Positions 1 through 8,645 of a DNA stretch of 13,290 nt are shown here, piece by piece; the first letter of the stretch is position 1, and each line of letters starts with the position of its first letter. Position numbers and translations under genes: made by a program. This DNA comes from Funneliformis mosseae. Taxonomy: Eukaryota; Glomeromycota; Glomeromycetes; Glomerales; Glomeraceae. The DNA lies in NCBI GenBank assembly GCA_910592005.1, contig CAJVPP010002870.1:1-13290 (forward strand), written 5' to 3'. Under the pieces are notes generated by a model, which worked only from the letters and a program-made list of their open reading frames with translations, was not told the origin of the DNA and made no database searches.

Positions 1-1
1 A

Positions 2-118
2 ATAGAAGGACTCTCACTTAGAAATTACATGGATTTACAATCTTGTAGCAATGATGATACTCTTCCAACATTTTTCCCTTCGCAAAGTATAGTGCTTAAT
101 ATAGAAAAGCAAATCTAA
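2..118 (+). CDS. Possible 3' end of a gene (5'-truncated by the window edge)
   Basis: This frame is open from the window edge to a TAA at 116-118 and encodes 38 residues of an unrecognised protein. Its composition is unlike the AT-only DNA further right. It uses mixed codons including CTC, TGT, AGC, CCT, TCG and CAA, and it encodes Cys, Pro, Asp, Ser and Gln rather than the Lys/Ile/Asn/Phe expected of chance frames in AT-rich sequence. The end of the protein reads about LPTFFPSQSIVLNIEKQI. An AATAAA follows at 133-138, but such words are common by chance here. It could be the last exon of a real gene or another relic. No start, intron border or domain is visible. Confidence 0.35.
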   Translation: MEGLSLRNYMDLQSCSNDDTLPTFFPSQSIVLNIEKQI

Positions 119-138
119 ATTATACATGATGAAATAAA

Positions 139-181
139 TAACGATAACGATAATAATAACGGTAAGTATAGATAACGATAA
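139..181. repeat. TAACGA hexanucleotide repeat
   Basis: Adjacent TAACGA units (139-150) run into TAATAATAACGG and then GATAACGATAA at 171-181. This is a short degenerate microsatellite. Units carrying CG sit beside units where CGA has become TAA-like sequence. It lies directly after the possible gene end and is the start of a microsatellite-rich stretch reaching about 600. Confidence 0.7.
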
Positions 182-210
182 TATTTAAATATATTTTTTA
201 CATTAAATAA

Positions 211-230
211 TAACAATAACAATAATAATA
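211..230. repeat. TAACAA / TAATAA microsatellite
   Basis: This is a run of TAACAATAACAATAATAATA. It resembles the neighbouring TAACGA repeat with the G replaced, so it is probably part of the same expanding and decaying simple-sequence tract. Confidence 0.6.
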
Positions 231-253
231 AAATATTATTTACTATTACAACC

Positions 254-271
254 TTATCGTTATAACGATAA
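254..271. repeat. Perfect 18-bp palindrome
   Basis: The sequence TTATCGTTATAACGATAA is its own reverse complement over all 18 bases. It contains the same AACGAT word as the hexanucleotide repeat, here in head-to-head orientation. It probably arose where the repeat inverted, although a protein-binding palindrome cannot be excluded. Confidence 0.6.
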
Positions 272-332
272 CATTAATGTTAAAATTCTAATTCCTAAAT
301 GATGATATAGATCTTTAACTAATTCGGAATAA

Positions 333-509
333 AGTATCTTTTTAAGATTACAACAAACATCTGAATTATCGATAGAAAAAACAAAAGAAATATTTATTGA
401 AATCTGTTCTTTATCAGATAGTAAACCTGAAGATTGAGATATGAAAAGAATTCGAAAAATTTGGTTAAGATTCAGAAGACAAGTTAAAAGACAGAGACAA
501 AATGCATAA
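333..509 (+). pseudogene. Short coding relic with one in-frame TGA
   Basis: The frame after the TAA at 330-332 is open to a TAA at 507-509 (58 codons) except for a single TGA at 435-437. The part before the TGA ends in SLSDSKPED. The part after it starts DMKRIRKIWLRFRRQ and continues very basic, with Arg, Lys and Gln. The uniform reading phase, the Trp codon and the Arg/Gln/Cys/Pro content make chance unlikely in DNA this AT-rich. The TGA may be a decayed CGA (Arg) or TGG (Trp). No ATG start is seen before 441 in this frame, so it may be an internal or last exon fragment. The family is not recognised. Confidence 0.4.
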
Positions 510-559
510 CAATAACGATAAATAAATAAATACTTACTATTTTTACCTTAATACTAATA

Positions 560-589
560 TTAACGTTAATGTTAATGTTAATGTTAATG
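560..589. repeat. TTAACG/TTAATG hexanucleotide repeat, five units
   Basis: One TTAACG unit is followed by four TTAATG units in register. The only difference is C to T inside a CpG, as expected if an original TTAACG tract lost its CpGs by deamination. The unit is the reverse-strand relative of the TAACGA-type repeat at 139-181. It does not match a telomere repeat that I know. Confidence 0.75.
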
Positions 590-739
590 CTAAATATAAT
601 TTTTTTTTCATATTTACTGTTGCCGTTACATATTTTGAAAACATTTGTAATAATAAAAATTAGTTATATAAAAAGGATCTTATATAAACTGCTTATTTTT
701 GTTACCTATTTAAAACTATCTTATAAAAGTAAAATATAG

Positions 740-764
740 TTCAAAGAAATATAAATTCTTTGAA
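740..764. repeat. Small inverted repeat, 9-bp arms
   Basis: TTCAAAGAA (740-748) and TTCTTTGAA (756-764) are exact reverse complements separated by a 7-base loop. There is no U tract directly after the second arm and no gene just upstream, so it is not supported as a terminator. It may be chance. Confidence 0.3.
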
Positions 765-2341
765 TAATGATAATTGAAACTTAGTAAGTAAATATTTGAC
801 TTTAAAAGTTATTTTTTTTTTAGTTAGAAAGTAAAATACATTCAATCATTATGACATGATAAAAATGTGATCAATATTTTTATACTATTTATTTGTAGAT
901 CAAAAGACATGTCTAGTGACCGTTAATGATTTAGCTATTTAGATATTTTCAATTTTAATAATAACGTTAAGAATTAAATATTTTTTTTTTATTAAATTTT
1001 ATTAATTAACAAATTTTTTGAATTATATTCTTATATAAATAATTAAATATAAAATTCCTTCTGATTTTCAGCAAGTTTTATTAAAATTAAACTTTGATAT
1101 TTTTTTTTTACTATAATTTTCATTTGATTCTATTAATATATATTAAATTATAATATTATTAGATTTAATTTATAAGCAATAATTATAATTAAATTATATA
1201 AATAATCTACTAATAATTTAAATTAAATTTTTCAATTACATTATATATAGCTTAAAAATTAATATTATTTTATATATATTTTTAAATTGTTAATATTTAA
1301 GATATATAATTAAAGTAATAATTTATATTTTTTTAATTTTTATTATAGTTTAATTCTAAAAAATTTTTCAATTTTTAAGATTATTTCAAAATATCATTAG
1401 TAATTAATAACTTTATTTTATTATTAATATTAAGATAAATAGTTAATTTTATATTATATAAATGATCAATATAAGAAAATAAAAAATTCTATTGCATTTC
1501 ATAAGATAAAATTAAAATAATATTTTTATATAAATATTAAAAGATATCAAATACTATTTAATAATTATAAAAATAAATAAACAATTTTTATTTATCTAAT
1601 ATATTATTAATATATTCAAAACTGATAATATTTTTTATTTATAATTATGTTTAATAACTAAAAATATTTTTAGAAAATTTTTTTGTTTTAATATTTTAAA
1701 TAATTATCAAATTTAATATCTTATCTATAATGATTATAGTAAATTTATTAATACCTATTTCTTTATAATAATTTAAATCTATTACTATATTTTCTATAAT
1801 ATAAATTTTTTTTCAAAGAAATTACTTAAATAATATTAGTTTAATATTAAATTATATAATTTATAATAAAATTTTAATATATTTAATCATTTTTATAAAT
1901 ATAAGATCTAAAACTAAAACTTTTTAAAATTCTTTAGTTTAAATATATACTAAATTTAATTTTAAAATATATATTTATTTTCTGAATTTCTAATTTTAAT
2001 CAAAAATTTTATATACTGAAATATTTAAAATCTTATTCTATTATTTAATTAATTTATTAATAAAAAAAATTTACAAATTATTCATTATGCTTATTATTAT
2101 TACTTTTTAAATAGAAATATTAATTACTAATTTATAATATTATTTATAAAAAAAAATTTTTTTTGTAAAATTAATATTAAATTTAAACTAAAAATTTTTC
2201 AATGAAATATCAAATTCATTATTTAATTCTAATTATTAATTAATATTTAATTTATCTTTAAATATTGAATTTAAATCAAATATATTAAAATATTTAAATA
2301 TTGAGATAGAATTTATTAATAATCATTATCAACAATTAAGT
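765..2341. other. Gene-free AT-rich DNA
   Basis: Nothing functional is visible here. From about 970 onward the sequence is almost only A and T, with stop codons in every frame at short intervals and frequent homopolymer runs of T. The last clearly mixed sequence is around 895-970, which includes ACCGTTAATG and AACGTTAAG, the final CpGs before a long CpG-free stretch. There is no tandem array, no long inverted repeat and no RNA-gene box. Confidence 0.6.
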
Positions 2342-2515
2342 TTTGAATAAGTCAGTTCAGATCAGATTAATCAAATTACCTAAATTAGAAAGATAGGTCA
2401 GTTTAAATTAGATTAATCAAATTATTTAAATTAGGAAGATTAGACTAGGTTAATTAAAAATCTAATCTGATTTTAATTTTTATTTAATTTGATTTAACTT
2501 GACTGAATTATTCAA
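2342..2515. mobile_element. Decayed inverted-repeat element with internal duplication
   Basis: The left end TTTGAATAAGTCAGTT (2342-2357) matches the reverse complement of the right end near 2500-2515 (TTTGAATAATTCAGTC) with two mismatches. Inside, a 46-bp unit beginning GTCAGTT is duplicated in tandem at 2351 and 2397, both copies sharing AGATTAATCAAATTA. Size and structure suggest a miniature inverted-repeat transposon remnant. No target-site duplication is certain and no coding sequence is present. Confidence 0.4.
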
Positions 2516-2517
2516 AG

Positions 2518-2875
2518 AATGATTTATTATTGTTTTAATTAAATAATTTATAACTATTTTAATTAAACAATTTATAATCATTCTAACTAAATGATTTATT
2601 ATCATTCTAATTAAATAATTTATTATCATTTTAATTAAATGATTAACTATTTCTTAAGTAAAATGATTTATATATTATTATTCTAATTGAACAATTAATT
2701 ATTATTTAAATTAAACAATTCATTATCATTCTAATTATATAATTTATTATTATTTATAAAAAAACAATTTTTTATTATTTTAATTAAATAATTAGTTATT
2801 ATTTAAAAAAATAATTTATCATTATACTAATTGAACAATTTATTATTATTCAAGAAGAATGATTAATTAATCTGA
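2518..2875. repeat. 24-bp degenerate minisatellite
   Basis: The clearest pair of units is 2591-2614 and 2615-2638. Each reads AT(G/A)ATTTATTATCATT followed by (C/T)TAATTAA. Related units with AACAATT, AATAATT or AATGATT at the same phase fill the whole interval, giving roughly fifteen copies with some insertions. Related arrays occur at 6563-6917 and 7153-7350. No coding capacity. Confidence 0.65.
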
Positions 2876-3000
2876 ATTTTATTAGATCAGATAACAAGTT
2901 GATTTAATCTTATTAATTTGAAAATCTACTTATCTGATTTGAATTTTCAGATCAGATTAAGTTAAATAAATAGATCAATCTAACTTGATTAATAATTAAT
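2876..3000. repeat. Second block of CAGATCAGATTAA-type sequence
   Basis: The 13-mer CAGATCAGATTAA at 2948-2960 occurs in the same orientation at 2358-2370, on the other side of the 24-bp array. Variants such as AGATCAGATAACAAG lie near 2886. The two flanks may be the halves of one element into which the minisatellite expanded, or two copies of the same repeat. Confidence 0.35.
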
Positions 3001-3060
3001 TTTTGATATAATTTATAATATTTTTTTTATCATATTTATTATTAATATATAGGTTGATTG

Positions 3061-3195
3061 CTAGAAAAATCAGGTTCTAGGAATTTTTTAGCAAAATTGA
3101 GATTTTTATTGCATTTTAGTTTTTGATGTTATTAGATTAAAATATATTAAGTTCTTAATTTTAGTTAAAAATTTCTCAGAACCTGATTTTCCTAG
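3061..3195. mobile_element. Hairpin element with 29-bp terminal inverted repeats
   Basis: The arm at 3061-3089 begins CTAGAAAAATCAGGTTCT. It pairs with 3167-3195, which ends AGAACCTGATTTTCCTAG, with 25 of 29 positions complementary. Three of the four differences are transitions. The arms are richer in G and C than anything around them, and the 77-bp centre is unrelated AT-rich DNA. This is the architecture of a small foldback or miniature inverted-repeat element. No transposase and no clear target-site duplication are visible. Confidence 0.6.
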
Positions 3196-3613
3196 AAATT
3201 CTCCCATATTTATCATTATCATAAAAATAAATATTATTTAAAATTATATAAAATTTCTTAGCAGTTTATAATTAAGTAATTTAAATTTACTATAAGTAAT
3301 AAATAAAAATAGATTTTTAATATAGTTATTATATTATTAGATGATAGTTGTATTTTTTTTTAATAATTTGATCATATTCATTTATAACTAACTATAAATA
3401 AAATTAATAATACTGAATAAAACTGAAATATTTAGTTATTTGATGAAACTAAAATTATTTAATCTTTAATAATTAAAAGTTAAAATGCTGAAACTTAATT
3501 TCTATAATATTTTATTATAAATTTTTGAAATTTAGAATTTTTGTAAATAAAATACTATTTATTATATTTTATTTACTATATAATTATTATTTATCCTTTA
3601 GATTGTAAAGGTT
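3196..3613. other. Gene-free AT-rich DNA
   Basis: No open frame of note, repeat array or strong inverted repeat is visible in this interval. Confidence 0.5.
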
Positions 3614-3632
3614 CATAGATAAATTTGTCTGC
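3614..3632. repeat. Degenerate copy of the GCAAATTTGCCTGC palindrome
   Basis: The right half TAAATTTGTCTGC matches the copies at 3895-3912 and 11250-11267 apart from C to T type changes. The left half is worn. It lies about 280 bp from the next copy. Confidence 0.35.
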
Positions 3633-3894
3633 TTATACTAAAAAATTTTATGACTTTTACTAGTAGTAAAGTGATTCAATTAGTTCACAATATATAAATT
3701 TTAAAAAAATTATTATAATAAATTTTTTAAAACTTAAATTTAAAAATTAAATTATTTAAAAATATCTTATAAACTTAAAATTTATTCTAATAAAATTAAT
3801 AAAATATATATTAAACTATATTTTTCATATAATTATTATATTATTAAAATTAATATTTAATATTTTATTAAAATATAACACATTTTTTAAGTTT

Positions 3895-3912
3895 GCGGGC
3901 AAATTTGCCTGC
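3895..3912. repeat. GC-rich palindrome GCGGGCAAATTTGCCTGC
   Basis: This 18-mer is its own reverse complement except for one G/A pair, with ideal form GCAGGCAAATTTGCCTGC. It is a conspicuous island of G and C, including one of the very few CpGs, in DNA otherwise nearly free of both. Related copies at 3614-3632 and 11250-11267 show it is a dispersed repeat, probably the tip or centre of a small element, or a conserved binding site. Confidence 0.6.
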
Positions 3913-3978
3913 TAGACAATTTAAGGGATAAGATATAATATTATAAATTTTAAACAAAGTTTTTGTTCTTTTTTTTTA

Positions 3979-4055
3979 AAAGATGGTACTGCAATTAGTT
4001 ATAACCAGTGATAAATAAATATTACATAGTTACAACTAGTTACAGTATCATCTTT
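3979..4055. mobile_element. 77-bp hairpin element
   Basis: The 27-nt arm at 3979-4005, containing GATGGTACTGCAATTAG, pairs with 4029-4055, containing CTAGTTACAGTATCATC. Twenty-three of 27 positions are complementary and all four mismatches are transitions. The loop is 23 bases. The compact foldback form suggests a miniature inverted-repeat element, and the transition-only divergence suggests cytosine deamination acting on arms that were once identical. No coding sequence. Confidence 0.6.
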
Positions 4056-6200
4056 AACAATTAATGATCCTAACCATTATCTTTATTATCTTCAAAATCA
4101 TCAATAATCTATACTTTTTTTTGTGAACTTTTTATTATATTTTTATTTTTATCTTTGCATTAATTTTTCTTTTTAATAAGTAAATCATAATCAAATATAT
4201 AAGAAAAATAAATAATAATTATTATATAAAAATATATTTATTATATAAAAATCAATGTCATATATTATCTTATATTTCTAATAGAATGTTTTTCCAAAAT
4301 TTTAGTCTGTATTATGATAAATCTACTCAAAATTTTTAGAAAATCATGTATTCAAAAAATGGATTTTAGAAAATTAAGATATAATCTATAAAAATTTCAT
4401 ATATTAATTTTTGATTTTCAGTCTAAATTTATCTATTTAACATATACATTATATAAGAAATTATCTAATTTTATATTAAAATATATTAAAATTTTTTATA
4501 TAATATTTTACAAAAATAAACTGATAAAAATATTTAGCTTATTTACTTTATTATTTTATCAGTTCTAATTTATACTTTATTATTTTATTCTTTACTTATA
4601 AAATTTAAGTTACACTATATTAGAGATGATAACTATCATAACATTTTTAATTTTGTCAAGATTGACTATAAACCTTTTATTTTCATTATTAGAATTTTAA
4701 TAGAAAGATGATCTATAATAATTACTTATTTTTCCTTATAAGAATAAATTAACCATTTTTGTAATGTTATATAATAGATCATTTATATCATTTATCAATT
4801 AATAATTAAATTATTTTTCTTTAATTTTTATATATTAATTTTAGTCATAATGAGAAGAGATTTATGAATTTTTTTAATTAAAAATTTAACTATTGAAATA
4901 TTATTATCATTAAGAGAATAAAAAAAAATTAGCAGAAATTTCATTTTATTAATAATTTATTAATACTAATAATTAATTTATTCAAATATTATTTTTAGGC
5001 TATAATTTTTGTTAAATAAATTTATTCTTAAATAATAAAAGAATTAAATGATTTTTTAGTAGTAATAAGAATCTAAATATTTATATAATTATTCATTTTT
5101 ATATTAGTAAGATTCAAATTTATGAAATTTTCTTACACAGAAATAGCTTTTTAATATTGATTCATAATTTATTCATATTAGTTCTATTAAATAAAAGATT
5201 TTTGAATCTATTATAATTATAACAATTATAATAAAAATTAGTATATTTAGCAAATTTTAACATTTTTCTGAATTTATAGCTTTAAATTAAAGATTTGTTA
5301 TTTATTTTATAAAAGTCTAGATTTAATTTATAATTGACCTCTTATATTAGCAAATTGTAAAAATTATTCTATAATCTGAATTATATTAGTCTATATGAAT
5401 AAAGAAAATTTAAAATCAAATTTATAAGAAGCAAAAATTGTATTATTTAAAAACTTAAATACAAAATATAAGTTGAGTAAATTTTAACAAATATTATAAA
5501 AATTAAAAAAATTGAGAGTAAATATTTTTTAATATAATTGATCTCTAATATAAAGTAAATAGTAATAATTAGAGACTAAATATATATTGAAATCTTCTAA
5601 AATTTAAGATCATCTTATATATAATCAAATATAGATTTATAAAATTTTAATCTTTCTTTTTTAGTATCAACTATCTTTTTGTATAAAGGAAATAGAAAAA
5701 ATCTTTAATTTAATATTTTTAGTAAGAAATAAATTAATATAAATAAAAAATCATTATTTAAAAATATTTTTTAAATAAAAATAGTTGATAAATGATTAAT
5801 TAAAATACTAATACTAGTATTAATATTAATTTTAAAAATAAAAATAAAATTAAAGTCATATTTGTTAATTGATATTTTATTTTAATTAAATCTATAAAAT
5901 CTATATTAAAATTTAAAAATATATTATAAATGAATTAATTCTTTATATTATATTATAAAATTAAACATTTATGAGTAGTAAATAAAATAGTAGAATTTTC
6001 TTTTGAATTTAAATTTTATTAATTCTTATTATTATTAATTATATTATTATTATTATTATTATAATTATTATTTATAATTAAGTTTAATATTAAATAATAA
6101 CATTATTTTAAAAAATTATTAGTAATATATATAAAATCAAAATATTTTGACCTTAAGATTATAATCAAAATTAAAAGTTGAAATATATTATGATGATTAA
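4056..6200. other. Long gene-free AT-rich stretch
   Basis: I see no credible gene, RNA gene or array in these 2.1 kb. All frames are closed at short intervals. Small palindromic words occur, such as ATTATAATTATAACAATTATAAT around 5213 and AATACTAGTATT around 5810, but at this composition they are expected by chance. A TTA microsatellite near 6028-6060 is listed separately. Confidence 0.55.
6028..6060. repeat. TTA microsatellite
   Basis: Uninterrupted TTA units run from about 6044 to 6060, preceded by imperfect ones. It is a simple trinucleotide repeat in non-coding DNA. Confidence 0.7.
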
Positions 6201-6206
6201 AATGCA

Positions 6207-6282
6207 TTATAAGAAATCAAAAATAATGATGTCTTATTATTTAAAATAATGATAAGATATCATTATTTTTGATTTCTTATAA
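6207..6282. repeat. Near-perfect 31-bp hairpin
   Basis: The arm 6207-6237 (TTATAAGAAATCAAAAATAA, then TGATGTCTTAT) is complementary to 6252-6282 at 30 of 31 positions. The one mismatch (G at 6231 opposite T) would be a G-U pair in RNA. The loop is 14 bases. Weaker complementarity continues a few bases beyond both ends. It is the least diverged inverted repeat in the window, so it is either a recent foldback element or a structure kept by selection. The form resembles a small-RNA precursor, but nothing shows transcription. Confidence 0.65.
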
Positions 6283-6399
6283 TTAATTTAATAATTTATT
6301 ATTATTTATTAAAATGATTTTACTGACTAATACTGGTCAAAACCAAAAAAATCAGATATATAAAAAATTAATCTAAAATTAGCAAATTATTAAAAATTA

Positions 6400-6555
6400 G
6401 TCTAACTGATTGGCATACATTAAGAATCAGCTAAAATTCAACAAAATTTAACCTATCTTATTTATAGCTAATTTACATATTTATAGCTAATTAATATATA
6501 TTAAAAATTAACTAAAATTAATCTATTATATTTATAGCTGATTGACATCTAATTG
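6400..6555. repeat. Decayed tandem or dispersed repeat with TTTATAGCT words
   Basis: TTTATAGCT recurs at 6461, 6480 and 6531, each followed by AATT, AATT or GATT. TTAAGAATCAGCTAAAATT (about 6419) resembles TTAAAAATTAACTAAAATT (about 6501). This indicates an old duplication with uneven spacing. The same vocabulary (CTAAAATTAGC, TAATTTAGC) appears around 8735-8770, so it may be a dispersed family. Confidence 0.4.
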
Positions 6556-6562
6556 AAGTCTA

Positions 6563-6917
6563 ATAGAAATAATAGTATTATCATTTCTTAAAAATAATGT
6601 ATTTATTATTCCTTAGATACAATAGTTTTATTATTCTTTAAAAATAATTTTTTTATTATTTCTTAAGTATGAAGATTTTATTGTTTTTTAGAAATAATTT
6701 TTTTATCATTCCTAAGATATAATAGTTTTATCATTCCTAAAATTAATACATTTATTATTCCTTAAATATGATAGTTTTATTATTTTAAAAGAATAATAGT
6801 TTTATCATTTCTTAGATATAATAGTTTATTATTTCTTAAGAATAATGATTTTATTATTTCTTAAGAATAATTTATTTATTATTCTAAAGAAATGATATTT
6901 TTATTATTCCTAATAAA
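6563..6917. repeat. Second array of a repeat of about 24 bp
   Basis: Units alternate TTTTATTATT or TTTTATCATT with CCTTAGATA, CCTAAGATA or TCTTAAGAA and then AATAGT or AATAAT, at a period near 24-25 bp, about fourteen times. The shared TTTATTATTCTTAA core relates it to the arrays at 2518-2875 and 7153-7350. It is strongly degenerate and non-coding. Confidence 0.55.
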
Positions 6918-7113
6918 GTTATTTATCTAAACTTATTTTAAATTTAGCAAAATATCTAAATTATACTTTTGTTAATTTTTTATTAAGGTTAATATAGTTT
7001 CACATTTTATAAGCTTTGATATAGTTTTACATTTTTCAGAATTTCACAAATTTTTTAATAAAATTTTAATATAATTTTATTAAATTTACCTTTTTTATTT
7101 AGATGACCTGCAA

Positions 7114-7129
7114 AACCTCTAGGTTTTAT
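7114..7129. repeat. Short inverted repeat around CTAG
   Basis: AAAACCT and AGGTTTT flank a two-base centre. Nearby, 7142-7154 (GTTCTTAAGGAAC) is a 13-base near-palindrome. Together with CTAGCAACC they form a small patch with more G and C than the surroundings. It may be the remains of a transposon end but is too short to classify. Confidence 0.3.
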
Positions 7130-7152
7130 CTAGCAACCTTAGTTCTTAAGGA

Positions 7153-7350
7153 ACAATATTTTATCATTTCAATCAAATGATTTTTTTAATTTTTATTCAA
7201 TTAGAATGATATAATCATTCTAATTCAATAATTATCTTATTATTTATTTAGGATAATATTTATTATTTCTTAAGAATAATTTATTTATTATTCTAATCAA
7301 ATAATTTTCTTATTATTCATTTGGATTGATGTATTATTATTCTAATAAAT
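7153..7350. repeat. Third array of the repeat of about 24 bp
   Basis: Units such as TTATTATTCTAATCAAATAA and TTATTTCTTAAGAATAATT repeat at about 24-28 bp. The TCATTCTAATT(C/A)AA version is closest to the first array at 2518-2875, while TTTCTTAAGAATAAT is shared with the second. This array therefore links the three as one family. Confidence 0.5.
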
Positions 7351-7612
7351 TAAACTTTCAGATTAAATTAATTTGCTAAAATATTTAGAAACCTTGCTAA
7401 ATTAAAAGAATAATTTTATTAATATTAATTTAATATACTATTTAAGTTTATATTGATATATATAGAAATATTTATATAAATAAACTTAATTTTTCACTTT
7501 TTTTAAAAATAATTTAAATTCAAACTTTATCTTTTTACAATTATTATAAAATTTTTTCTTTTTATATGTTACTAAAATACCAAAAAAAAATTGTCTAAGA
7601 ATAAAAAACGTA

Positions 7613-8285
7613 AATTGAATTTTATCAATCAAACAGTCAATTTTTCAAATAATAAACTGATTTTTTTACTTTTTATAATAAAAATATACCTCTAACTATT
7701 AAATCAAACAAAGAAATGCTAAAACTTAAGTTAAATTTTAATAAATTTTTTAAAATAATAAACTAATTTTTTTTACTTTATATAATAGAAACATACCTCT
7801 AATTATTAAAAGTTAACTTTTCAAATAATAAACTGATTTTTTTTTATTTTTATAATAGAAATATAATACTTACTATCAAATTAGATGAAAAAAAATTAAA
7901 ACTTAAGTTAAATTTTAGTCAACTTTTTTAAATAATAAACTGATTTTTTTACTTTGTATAATAAAAATATGCCTCTAACTATCAAAATCAAATGAAACTT
8001 ATGTTGAAATTTACTAATTAATCAATTAATTTTTAAAATAATAAATTAATATTTATTATTTTTTATAATATAAATATGCCTTTAACTATTAAAATTGAAT
8101 AAAATTTATGTTAATTTTATTAATTAATCAGTCAATTTTTCAAAATAATAAACTATTTTTTTTTTTATCTTCTATAATAGAAATATATCTTTAATTATCA
8201 AAATCAGACAAATTTATATTGAATTTATTTAATTAATCAATTAATTTTTCAAAATAATAAACTGACTTTCTATAATAGAAAAAAG
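7613..8285. repeat. 106-bp satellite, about six units
   Basis: The core AATAATAAACT or its variant starts at 7648, 7754, 7824, 7931, 8037, 8144 and 8253. Spacings are therefore about 106, 70, 107, 106, 107 and 109 bp; the 70-bp step lacks part of a unit and the last unit is cut short. Each unit carries the core, a T-rich run, TATAATA(G/A)AAATAT, then CCTCTAACTAT and a CAATTTTTCAAA stretch leading to the next core. Unit divergence is moderate and no frame is conserved. This is a typical satellite rather than a coding repeat. Confidence 0.8.
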
Positions 8286-8391
8286 ATTATTTCAAATAAT
8301 TTAGTAGAAAGGGTAGATTTTTATTATTAAAATTTTAATATTTAATAAATTTAATAAATAAAATATATTAATTTTATATGCTTATTTAACT

Positions 8392-8645
8392 AAATTGATA
8401 CTAAATTAAGATTAATTTTAGGCTAATTTATGATTATTTAAGTTCTAAATTAATGCTAAAATTAAGACCAATTTTAGTTTAATTTTATGGTTGTTAAAAT
8501 TCTAAATTGATATTAAATTAATATTAATTTTAGACTGATTTATGATTGCTTAAATTTCAAATTGATACTGAATTAATGCTGAATTGAGATCAATTTTAAG
8601 CTAATTTATAATTGAATTTAAGTACTGAATTAATGCTAAATGACT
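8392..8645. repeat. Tandem repeat of about 55 bp, 4-5 units
   Basis: Units start with AAATTGATACT, AAATTAATGCT or GAATTAATGCT at 8392, 8447, 8504, 8559 and about 8628. Spacings are 55, 57, 55 and about 69 bp; the last interval includes an insertion. Each contains (C/T)AATTTTAG(G/A)CTAATTTATGATT in varied form. It lies about 100 bp after the 106-bp satellite. No coding potential. Confidence 0.65.

Noticed and set aside
333..509. Alternative genetic code with TGA as Trp
   Set aside because: A single TGA is far too little evidence, and ordinary TAA and TAG stops also break the other relics here.
560..589. Telomere repeat
   Set aside because: Only five units, located internally, and TTAACG/TTAATG is not a telomere unit I know.
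740..764. Rho-independent terminator
   Set aside because: The stem is AT-rich and short, has no T tract directly after it and no gene before it, and the DNA appears eukaryotic.
2518..2875. CRISPR array
   Set aside because: The 24-bp units follow each other directly without unique spacers and diverge strongly. There are no cas genes and the context is eukaryotic.
3061..3195. tRNA-like GGTTC word (CAGGTTCTAGG)
   Set aside because: The flanking sequence does not fold into a cloverleaf and the word belongs to the arm of an inverted repeat.
5200..5240. Palindromic ATTATAATTATAACAATTATAAT
   Set aside because: Made only of A/T-type words that are expected by chance at this composition.
7613..8285. 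CRISPR or protein-repeat array
   Set aside because: Whole 106-bp units repeat without spacers, and stop codons occur in every frame.
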